From an uncultured Flavobacteriaceae bacterium (GTDB lineage: Bacteria; Bacteroidota; Bacteroidia; Flavobacteriales; Flavobacteriaceae), in the NCBI GenBank assembly GCA_913043275.1, contig CAJWLL010000001.1, forward strand, positions 124,001 through 188,000: a stretch of 64,000 nucleotides of DNA, read 5' to 3'. The stretch's first letter is position 1; every line of letters begins with the position of its first letter. The notes under the pieces are model-generated. The model ran no database searches and had not been told where the DNA came from. It worked only from the letters and a program-made list of their open reading frames with translations. Positions 36,847 to 44,607 of the stretch are shown here, piece by piece. Position numbers and translations under genes: made by a program.

Positions 36847-38244
36847 ATGTCAATCAACAGAAGAAATTTTCTAAAAAAAACCTCCTTATCCACAGCTGCC
36901 TTGGCTTCTGTATCATTATATTCAAACTGTGAATCTTTGGTAAAACCTAAAGTATCCTCCGGAGGACTTTATATGGGAGACCATGCTGCTCCTAAACTCA
37001 GTAAGATAAGAGCTGCTTTTATCGGAGTAGGAAGTCGTGGAGGAGGACACCTTAAGTTTTTTGCTGGGCTTCCTGGAACAGAGGTAGTTGCCATTAGTGA
37101 TCTTTACGAAGACAATGTCAATGAAAAACTGGCTATGATAAACCAACTTGCAGAGGCTCCCAGACATAAAAATATTGCAAAGTATTGGGGAGATGAAAAC
37201 CGGTGGAAAACCATGCTTCAAGAGGTCAAGCCTGATCTGGTGTTTATTTCTACCAATTGGAATAATCATGCCCCCATGGCCATAGAATGCATGAAGCAAG
37301 GTGCGCATGCTTTTGTTGAGGTTCCCCTGGCAGTTACTCTTAAGGAGTTATGGGAAATCGTCGATACTTCCGAAAGGACTCAGAGGCACTGTATGATGAT
37401 GGAAAACGTCAATTATGGCAGGGCTGAACTTATGTACCTCAAAATGTGTCGAAAAGGTGTTATAGGGGAATTACTCCATGCCGAAGCTGCCTATATCCAC
37501 GAGCTGAGAGGTCAAATGAATCAGGTGGAGAGAGGAACAGGCTCTTGGCGCACTCATCATTATGCGACGGGAAGAGGTAATCTTTATCCCACACACGGAT
37601 TGGGTCCAGTAGCCCAATACATGAGCTTGGCCCGCCAAGACGATAATTTCAAAAGTCTCGTATCTTTTTCTACTCCTGCTTTGGGTAGAAAATTATATGC
37701 CGAAAAAAATTACCCCACTAATCACAAGTGGAATCAGTTGGATTACCGAAACGGTGACCTCAATACCTCCATAATTAAAACCCATTTGGGCCGAACCATC
37801 ATGGTTCAATGGGATGAAACGAGTCCAAGACCATATACCCGTCTCAATCTTGTTCAGGGGACCAAGGGAACCTTGGCCGGATATCCTACACGTGTCGCGC
37901 TGGAAGGGGGGGTGGAAGGAGTTACCAAAGACCACCATCGTTGGGTAGAGGGAGAGCAATTGGAAAAAGTATTCGAAAAATACGAACATCCCCTATACAA
38001 AAGACTGAACGAGCAGTCTAAACAAAGTGGTCACGGTGGTATGGATGGTATAATGATGTACCGTATTGTAGAATGTTTACAAAAAGGCCTCCCCCTAGAT
38101 CAAAACGTTTATGAAGGTGCTTTTTGGAGTGCAGTGACCGAACTCAGTGGAAAATCCATAGAGCAGGATGGGGCACCTCAGCAGTTCCCAGACTTTACTC
38201 GGGGGAACTGGAAAAACACAAAACCTCTAGATATAATATCTTAA
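36847..38244 (+). CDS. GH109-like Gfo/Idh/MocA protein (candidate alpha-N-acetylgalactosaminidase)
   Basis: 465 residues with a Tat signal (NRRNFLKKTSLSTAALAS). An NAD-binding Rossmann motif (AFIGVGSRGGGHL) follows, then ENVNYGRAEL, RTHHYATGRGNLYPTHGLGP and SGHGGMDG. These match what I remember of the characterised GH109 enzyme from Elizabethkingia, which removes alpha-GalNAc through a bound-NAD redox cycle. It may therefore act as a glycosidase or as a related 3-oxidising enzyme. It begins a tight run with a DUF1080 gene and a second Gfo/Idh gene. Substrate is not proven. Confidence 0.88.
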   Translation: MSINRRNFLKKTSLSTAALASVSLYSNCESLVKPKVSSGGLYMGDHAAPKLSKIRAAFIGVGSRGGGHLKFFAGLPGTEVVAISDLYEDNVNEKLAMINQLAEAPRHKNIAKYWGDENRWKTMLQEVKPDLVFISTNWNNHAPMAIECMKQGAHAFVEVPLAVTLKELWEIVDTSERTQRHCMMMENVNYGRAELMYLKMCRKGVIGELLHAEAAYIHELRGQMNQVERGTGSWRTHHYATGRGNLYPTHGLGPVAQYMSLARQDDNFKSLVSFSTPALGRKLYAEKNYPTNHKWNQLDYRNGDLNTSIIKTHLGRTIMVQWDETSPRPYTRLNLVQGTKGTLAGYPTRVALEGGVEGVTKDHHRWVEGEQLEKVFEKYEHPLYKRLNEQSKQSGHGGMDGIMMYRIVECLQKGLPLDQNVYEGAFWSAVTELSGKSIEQDGAPQQFPDFTRGNWKNTKPLDIIS

Positions 38245-38260
38245 AACAATTTTTTATCCT

Positions 38261-38980
38261 ATGAAACATATCATTTTAGCCATCATCTTACTCAGTATTT
38301 GCTCTTGTGCCGAAGCTCCCAAAAATAAAACCAGTGATTGGATCACCCTTTTTGATGGCACCTCACTAGAAGGCTGGAAGGCCTACAATGGCGATCAGAT
38401 GCCCCCAGGTTGGAAAATCGTGGACAGTGTATTGACTTTTACGACCTCCCAAATCTTAGAGGAAGATTATGATTATAAAGGAAGCAGAGACATCATTTAC
38501 GGGGCTGAAGAGTTTGACAATTTTGAATTGTATGTGGAGTGGAAAATTCCCCAAGGAGGGAACAGCGGAATCTTTTATCATCTTAAAGAGGGGTATGAAG
38601 GTCCTCCAGTGGTATCGCCAGAATACCAATTGTTGGACGATGAGAATTATGCCGAAATTCACAATTACGAATTAAAGGACTGGCAACTGACTGCGGCCGA
38701 TTATGCCATGCACGTCCCCGACACATCCCAAAAGGTACTATACCCCCCGGGTCAATGGAATAGCAGTAGGATTGTTTTTACACCTATTAACGTCGAACAC
38801 TGGCTCAACGGTAAAAAAGTATTGTCTTTTGTGCCCTGGTCTGAGGATTGGTATAAAAGAAGAAATTCCGGTAAATGGAACAATGCTCCGGATTATGGAA
38901 AATATAAAAGCGGATACATTGGCTTTCAAGACCATGGCAGTAATTTATCCTTTAGAAACATCAAAATCAAAAAATTATAA
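38261..38980 (+). CDS. DUF1080 protein (3-keto-glycoside hydrolase-like), lipoprotein
   Basis: 239 residues with a lipoprotein-type signal (LLSICSCAEAP). The family pattern reads DWITLFDGTSLEGWK, EFDNFELYVEWKIPQGGNSGIFYH, PEYQLLDDENYAE, YPPGQWNSSRIVF, VEHWLNGKKV and GYIGFQDHG. PF06439 has a jelly-roll fold, and some members cleave 3-keto-glycosides. It sits 16 bases after the GH109-like gene and 11 before a second Gfo/Idh gene, the expected partners: one oxidises C3 of a sugar and this one then splits the glycosidic bond. Confidence 0.9.
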   Translation: MKHIILAIILLSICSCAEAPKNKTSDWITLFDGTSLEGWKAYNGDQMPPGWKIVDSVLTFTTSQILEEDYDYKGSRDIIYGAEEFDNFELYVEWKIPQGGNSGIFYHLKEGYEGPPVVSPEYQLLDDENYAEIHNYELKDWQLTAADYAMHVPDTSQKVLYPPGQWNSSRIVFTPINVEHWLNGKKVLSFVPWSEDWYKRRNSGKWNNAPDYGKYKSGYIGFQDHGSNLSFRNIKIKKL

Positions 38981-38991
38981 ATACATAAAAG

Positions 38992-40332
38992 ATGAAAAAA
39001 AGAGACTTTTTAAAAACTTCACTGGCAGCGGCCTCAACTGCTTTTATACCAAAATCAGTCATTGCCATGGGAAAAACAGCAAACAAACTCAGAACAGCCC
39101 ATATTGGAGTAGGAGGTATGGGAGGCGCCGACCTCAAATCGATTGCTTCGCACCCGGATGTGGTCGTTGTGGGACTTTGTGATGTAGATTCGAACTCCAT
39201 TGCCAAAGCAAGTGCTAGCTATCCCAATGCTAAAACCTTTAAAGATTACAGGGTGATGCTCAAAGAAATGGATAGTGAAATAGACGCAGTAATTGTTTCT
39301 ACACCCGACCACACTCATGCTCCTGCTTCTATTATGGCTATGGAAATGGACAAACCCGTCTATTGTCAAAAGCCCTTGGCACATCATGTGTCTGAAGTCC
39401 GAGCCATGCGTAAAATAGCTGAAGAAAAAAATTTGGTGACCCAAATGGGAATCCAGGTCCACTCTTTTTATGACTATAAACTTGCTACCCTACTTATCCA
39501 GTCAGGTATTATAGGAAAAGTAAGCCGTGTAAGGGCTTGGTCCCCCAAAAATTGGGGTTATGACGGCCCAAAGCCTAGCGGAAGTGATGCTGTACCTGCC
39601 AACCTCGATTGGAATCTTTGGTTGGGAACAGCTGAGGATCGATCTTTTAAAGAAAAAGTTTACCATCCTGGAAACTGGAGAAAGCTGATCGACTTTGGTT
39701 GTGGAACCCTAGGAGATATGGGTGTCCATATTTTTGACACTCCCTATAATGCTTTGGAGCTGGACGTTCCCAAAACCATTAAAAATAGCTGCAGAAGACC
39801 CAATGGATTTGGTTATCCTGAGATCAACAAAGTTTCATATACTTTTCCTGGGACGCAATACACTAACGAAAACTTTGAGTGGGTATGGCATGACGGAAAA
39901 GGGGCTCCAAAGTATAACAAAGAACTCAGACTGCCCAACAAAGAAAAATTGCCTTTACAGGGTGCCATGTTCATTGGAGAGAATGGAAGACTGCTCTTGC
40001 CACATTTTATGGAGCCACCCCGTTTGATTTTGGATGGCCAATACAAAGACATAGATATCAAAAAGTATGATCCAGAGGGAAAGTTGGGCATCACTGTCAA
40101 CGATTATGAAAGGGATGCTCCCAAACACTATCACCAGTTTGTTGATGCTTGTTTGGGTAGAGATCAAGTTTCGGCATCATTTTCATATGCCTCTAGGTTA
40201 ACTGAAACTATTTTATTAGGTGTAATTGCTGGAAGGTTTCCCAATAAGACCCTCCACTGGGACAGTGAAAAAGCAGCATTTAAAGAAATTGAGGCCAATG
40301 TTTTTCTTAGTGGTAAAAACCGAAAATTTTAG
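38992..40332 (+). CDS. Exported Gfo/Idh/MocA oxidoreductase
   Basis: 446 residues. A Tat-like signal with KR rather than RR (KKRDFLKTSLAAASTAFIP) is followed by a Rossmann motif (AHIGVGGMGGADL), TPDHTHAP, CQKPLAHHVSEVR in the usual EKP position, and GDMGVHIFDTPY. These enzymes oxidise or reduce sugars with NAD(P). For an exported form the cofactor would have to be tightly bound or exported with the folded protein. It ends the GH109-like/DUF1080 run and is a candidate sugar C3 oxidase. A truncated minus-strand gene begins 44 bases past its stop. Confidence 0.9.
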   Translation: MKKRDFLKTSLAAASTAFIPKSVIAMGKTANKLRTAHIGVGGMGGADLKSIASHPDVVVVGLCDVDSNSIAKASASYPNAKTFKDYRVMLKEMDSEIDAVIVSTPDHTHAPASIMAMEMDKPVYCQKPLAHHVSEVRAMRKIAEEKNLVTQMGIQVHSFYDYKLATLLIQSGIIGKVSRVRAWSPKNWGYDGPKPSGSDAVPANLDWNLWLGTAEDRSFKEKVYHPGNWRKLIDFGCGTLGDMGVHIFDTPYNALELDVPKTIKNSCRRPNGFGYPEINKVSYTFPGTQYTNENFEWVWHDGKGAPKYNKELRLPNKEKLPLQGAMFIGENGRLLLPHFMEPPRLILDGQYKDIDIKKYDPEGKLGITVNDYERDAPKHYHQFVDACLGRDQVSASFSYASRLTETILLGVIAGRFPNKTLHWDSEKAAFKEIEANVFLSGKNRKF

Positions 40333-40376
40333 TTTTGAGAACATCATTTTAATGATGAATTGATACAATTTAGCCA

Positions 40377-40616
40377 TCAAACCTGAGCGGTATTCCCAAT
40401 CTCACCATCAATTTTATGCTCCCCATACCAGAAATAGGTATTATTGTGAAATAATACCCCACCTCCATGGGCGTTAATTGCAACTCCATTATTGTCAACC
40501 CACTCTTTTCCGGGTAAAAAATTATTGCTTATTGTTTTATTTGAATTTTCAGAACATGAGAATATTATTGTAAATAAACTGAACAATACAATCTTTTTGT
40601 ATAGTGATAATAACAT
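40377..40616 (-). pseudogene. Truncated GH43-like lipoprotein, N-terminal remnant
   Basis: 79 residues. The lipobox at Cys21 (IIFSC) is followed by LPGKEWVDNNGVAINAHGGGVLFHNNTYFWYGEH, cut into shorter pieces here: the motifs INAHGGG and YFWYGEH are the typical opening of GH43-like beta-galactosidase or arabinosidase proteins. The frame then stops at TGA after GNTAQV, where family members go on for some 300 residues. The remainder is absent from all frames downstream, and the redox operon's last gene ends only 44 bases away. It reads as a gene cut by a rearrangement. Confidence 0.7.
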
Positions 40617-40733
40617 AAATTTGTGAGGTTTTTTGTATTTCTTATTTGTATTGATTACTAATTTTCTTGACTTGTAATTAAAATATTGGAAAATCCTACC
40701 CCACTAAATTGATAAATTAAGGGATCAGAATAA

Positions 40734-41942
40734 CTAGTTTAAATCCTTGTAAACTGATCTAATAAATCTTTCTCTTGATTCGTAATTTGAAAGTGCTCTA
40801 GTCATAAAAATTCCAAACATTGAGTTTTTTGGATCTATCCAAAATTCAGTTCCATGGTATCCTCCCCATCCAAAAGTTCCTTCTGGAGCATATAGATTCA
40901 TTACACTTGCGTCTTCAAGAACCCAGACAGAAAAACCATAATAAAAACCCAAAAGATCTTTAAATCCGTTTTCTTCGAGTGGGTATCCTTCTGAGTATTT
41001 TTGTGTAATGAGTTGAATACTCTTTGGACTTATAATTTTTTCCCCATTAAAATACCCCTTATTGAGTAACATCATACAGAAATTAAAATAATCGGAAAAA
41101 GTAGATACAAGACCCTCTCCCCCCAAATGAGTTAAATGATCTTTATAATAAGTTAATATATCTCCCTTGCTTGTAACTCCATTAGGTATAAATCCTTCTA
41201 CTCCATTATTTTTGACAAATAATGGAGGGACGTCATCTAGTTCTTTTTCGGTTAAATAAAATTTTGTATTTTTCATTTCAAGAGGATCAAAAAGATTTAC
41301 TTTCAAGAAATCATAAAAGCTTTTGCCACTTACAACTTCTATTACTCTCCCTAGTATAGATTGGTTTATACCGTAAAGAAATTTTGATCCAGGCTCGATA
41401 TCTATCGTTTGTTTAGCTATTTTATTCATTAGCTCTTCAAGATTCTTTGACCTAATCACATCAATATAATAACTATCATAATAAACATAACCGCTTCTAT
41501 GATTCATGAGGTGAATTAACTTTAATTCACTTTTACAAGGATAAGTCCCTTTTTCACTCTCACAAATTGGGTGCCTAAAGGCTGGTATATATTTAGAAAC
41601 AGGATCATCAAAGTCTACAAGCCCCTTTTCAAATAAAATCATCATTGCCACAATGGTTATTGGCTTTGACATAGACCAAATCGGAAAGATTGTTTCATCG
41701 GTAATTTCCTTATCTCCCGTTTTCATAGAATTTTCAATATGATGATATAGAATTTTTCCATCTTTGAAAACGAGTGCTTGATTACTCGCAGTAATTTTAT
41801 CTTTTATTATTTGCTTTTGAAAAGCAACAATTCTACTTGAATTTGGGTGATTATATACTAAACCAGGCATGAATAATTCAGACTGTGCTATTAGTAGAAA
41901 TGGAAAGAATGAGATTGAAATATTAAATAATTTTTTTTTCAT
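40734..41942 (-). CDS. Serine hydrolase, class C beta-lactamase-like fold
   Basis: 402 residues with a signal peptide (SFFPFLLIAQ). The SxxK motif is IWSMSKP (Ser90 to Lys93). A Y-x-N-like motif is in LYGINQS, and WGGYHGTEFWIDP fits the late active-site motif of esterase EstB-like and PBP-like relatives. These enzymes cleave esters or peptides and are common in polysaccharide loci, where they may deacylate glycans. It lies between the second acetylesterase and the GH43-like remnant in one minus-strand run, so it may have been part of the same operon. Confidence 0.88.
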   Translation of the reverse strand: MKKKLFNISISFFPFLLIAQSELFMPGLVYNHPNSSRIVAFQKQIIKDKITASNQALVFKDGKILYHHIENSMKTGDKEITDETIFPIWSMSKPITIVAMMILFEKGLVDFDDPVSKYIPAFRHPICESEKGTYPCKSELKLIHLMNHRSGYVYYDSYYIDVIRSKNLEELMNKIAKQTIDIEPGSKFLYGINQSILGRVIEVVSGKSFYDFLKVNLFDPLEMKNTKFYLTEKELDDVPPLFVKNNGVEGFIPNGVTSKGDILTYYKDHLTHLGGEGLVSTFSDYFNFCMMLLNKGYFNGEKIISPKSIQLITQKYSEGYPLEENGFKDLLGFYYGFSVWVLEDASVMNLYAPEGTFGWGGYHGTEFWIDPKNSMFGIFMTRALSNYESRERFIRSVYKDLN

Positions 41943-42000
41943 AATAATTATTTAAAGAGGTATACTTTATTATAATTAGTTAATCATGAATATAAACTTT

Positions 42001-44145
42001 TTAATCCATTGTTGTAAAAGACGAAGCTGGTAATCCTTCTTTATTTATCAGTGATCCATAAGTCCAATTTTTCCATCCGTATCTTACATGTTTTGGATTT
42101 ATCACATTTTTAGAATTAAGTCTGACTTTATTGTCAACAATTTTAGCATTGGCTTGATGGAATACATTGTCTTTACCTGCTATTTCAAATTCATGGATAT
42201 CCCCTATAAAATCCAAACCTGATCCTTTGCTACTAAAATCAACTGTAAGATAATTTCCATTAGTTTGATGACTTCTATAAATTGGACCAGATGATATGTA
42301 ATCAAAACCATATTGTTTTTCAAGTGCCAAAAGAGCTAATCTTTTTCCTACGTCTTGCTTGTTATGAGGATGAATATCATCCTCTTCACCTATATCCATT
42401 AAAACTGCCATACCTGTATTCCAAGTAGATAGAAGTGTTTCTCGTTGAGCTTCTCTTATGCCAAGAGTCCCTTCCCTTGGAAATGGTGCAAGTTGAGCAT
42501 AATAAAATGGAAAATCATAACCCCAAGCCTCTCTCCAATCCTCTATCATCCCGGAGAATAGAGTTTGATAATCTTTGAAATTGATCGTATTCGATTCTCC
42601 CTGATACCATATGGTACCTTTTATTGAGAAAGGAATTATGTTTGATAAAATACGGTCATACAAAACAGAATACTCATTAGGTCCTCCAATTCTAATTCCT
42701 CTAAAAATATTTTCATTTAAAAACTTTGATGTTTCTAAAAGTTCTGCATGATTAAAACCATGGACAATGAATTGTCCATTTATAAAAAATGCGTGATGAA
42801 TAAATTTGAATTGATCAATCGGGATTTCAAGTTTATTTTTAGCATTTTTCAATATTATTTTTCCATTAAACCCTCCAGGACCATCAGTATCTGTGAGTCT
42901 AATAGCTAAAATATTTTCCCCTATTTTTAAATTAGATTTTTTAATTGTGTACCTCCTTTCTTTACTCCAACTAATGGTGTTTCCTATTAACTTACCGTTA
43001 AAGTATGTTTGGTCACTGTCATCAGCGCCATCTTCATAAATTAATTCAAAATCTGAATCCACATTCTGAATATTGATTTTAGTCCTTAGCCAGATAGTTC
43101 CATTATTTAAAAGAAAATCATTTGGATTAAAAATATTTTCAAATCTACTTCCTAGTGATGCATAAGCAGAATCGTGGTATTTATTAACCCAACTCTGCCA
43201 TTTAGAGTCATCAAAATCAAATTTCGAATAATCTTCATCATCCAAATTAAGATTTCGCCAACTTTCTAAAAGAGGTTCTTTATTAGGTTGAATAGGTAAT
43301 TCGAATGTTTTAAAACCGTATTTAAGTTCATTAAGATTTGCAATAGAGTCATTAAACCTTTTATAAGACTTTTTTATATTATCATAATCTTCAATTGAAA
43401 TATTTTTTTTATTAAGAGAAGGGAGTTTAAAAGAAGTAAGTTCAGATAGTTTTTTCCTACTTGTCCATGCCTCTACCCTTGTTCCTCCCCAAGAGGACCC
43501 TATTATTCCAATTGGAACATTTAGCTCTTTATGTAATTCTCTAGCAAAAAAATATCCTGCTGCACTAAAACCTTTAACACCATATAAGTCATCTCTTTCA
43601 GAAGCATTTTTAGGCGTAACAATTTTCCATTTCTGCGAATCAATCATTTTGCCAGAAAGGTCTAAAGGATGATTGAAAAATCTTATTTGATTATAATTTG
43701 CGTTTGAAATTTCTTGATCTTGATTGTCAATACAATCATTACATTGATTTAATCTCCACTCCATATTTGACTGTCCAGAAGCTAGCCAGACTTCTCCTAT
43801 CAAAACATCCCTTAATAAAATTGAATTGTTTATGTCCGTAACTTCAACATTATATGGTCCCCCCGCTTTTGGGGTTAATAAATAAAGTTCCCAAAATCCA
43901 TCATCATCAGCATTTACTGAAGAGGATCTGCCCCAACTTCCATTTATAATGACCTTTTCATTCGGATTTGATTTACCCCAAAAAACAACTTTAGTTTTTT
44001 GCTGTAATACCATATGATCTGAAAAAATTGGTGCAAGACTTAGGCTTAATGATTTATGATCACATGAGTTAAAGAGTAATGCTAAAAAAAATAAAACTAT
44101 TAAATTTAAGTGAGTCTTATACATAACTGATTTAATTATATGCAT
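42001..44145 (-). CDS. Sialate O-acetylesterase-like carbohydrate esterase (copy 2)
   Basis: 714 residues with a lipoprotein-type signal (LLFNSCDHK). The same order of motifs as the 11740-13878 gene is seen: SDHMVLQQ, LIGEVWLASGQSNM, IIGSSWGGT, IWYQGESN, FSGMIEDWREAWGYDFPFYYAQLAP and DIGEEDDIHPHNKQDVGKR. The pattern agrees across the length, including the insert after the Ser motif, so the two are paralogues. This copy follows a divergent GH97/galactose operon. It probably removes acetyl groups from the target glycan. Confidence 0.88.
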   Translation of the reverse strand: MHIIKSVMYKTHLNLIVLFFLALLFNSCDHKSLSLSLAPIFSDHMVLQQKTKVVFWGKSNPNEKVIINGSWGRSSSVNADDDGFWELYLLTPKAGGPYNVEVTDINNSILLRDVLIGEVWLASGQSNMEWRLNQCNDCIDNQDQEISNANYNQIRFFNHPLDLSGKMIDSQKWKIVTPKNASERDDLYGVKGFSAAGYFFARELHKELNVPIGIIGSSWGGTRVEAWTSRKKLSELTSFKLPSLNKKNISIEDYDNIKKSYKRFNDSIANLNELKYGFKTFELPIQPNKEPLLESWRNLNLDDEDYSKFDFDDSKWQSWVNKYHDSAYASLGSRFENIFNPNDFLLNNGTIWLRTKINIQNVDSDFELIYEDGADDSDQTYFNGKLIGNTISWSKERRYTIKKSNLKIGENILAIRLTDTDGPGGFNGKIILKNAKNKLEIPIDQFKFIHHAFFINGQFIVHGFNHAELLETSKFLNENIFRGIRIGGPNEYSVLYDRILSNIIPFSIKGTIWYQGESNTINFKDYQTLFSGMIEDWREAWGYDFPFYYAQLAPFPREGTLGIREAQRETLLSTWNTGMAVLMDIGEEDDIHPHNKQDVGKRLALLALEKQYGFDYISSGPIYRSHQTNGNYLTVDFSSKGSGLDFIGDIHEFEIAGKDNVFHQANAKIVDNKVRLNSKNVINPKHVRYGWKNWTYGSLINKEGLPASSFTTMD

Positions 44146-44607
44146 TGGTTTAGGAGTTTCAAATTAATAAACATAGTACACTTAGAAAGAGAAAAACCCT
44201 TAGAAATGAGAGAATTATTTGCAGAATTAGTATGAATTATATTTACAGTTTTAAGGTAATGGTTTCCTTTACAACCATTACAATAGTCCTTTTTGTTAAA
44301 GCTTTTAATTTGGGACTGAAGTAAAATACGACAGTTTTTTTGATATTTTTTGCTGGCTAGATTAATATAAAAACCCCTTAGATTTTAGACATCTTAATTC
44401 AATATTTTAAATAATAATTCCATTCAAAACAATTCAAAAATAATTTTTTTCAATTCGTTTTGATTAATAATTAAAGAATTATAAGGGTGTGATGGTTTAG
44501 GATTGTATTTAATTTAGGTGACTAAATTTAAAAAGGCGTTTCATGTTTTTGTCAGTCAAATGAATCCCTATTTAAACATTAACATTATAAATCACAAAAA
44601 CAATATT
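44146..44607. other. 462-base intergenic region between divergent acetylesterase and GH97 genes
   Basis: AT-rich, with no gene recognised. It should hold promoters for both directions. A weak inverted repeat lies at 44425-44462 (CAAAACAATT / AATTCGTTTTG). The minus strand has TATTTTTG at 44435-44442, an exact -7 match, but it is some 290 bases from the acetylesterase start. The GH97 frame is open back to GTG 44518; that extension lacks signal-peptide character. Confidence 0.45.

Noticed and set aside
40342-40357. CATCATTTTAATGATG hairpin between convergent genes
   Set aside because: Only six pairs, AT-rich, with no T-run; too weak to call a terminator.
44518-44607. Upstream GTG start for GH97
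   Set aside because: It would put 30 polar residues before the signal peptide; ATG 44608 fits better.
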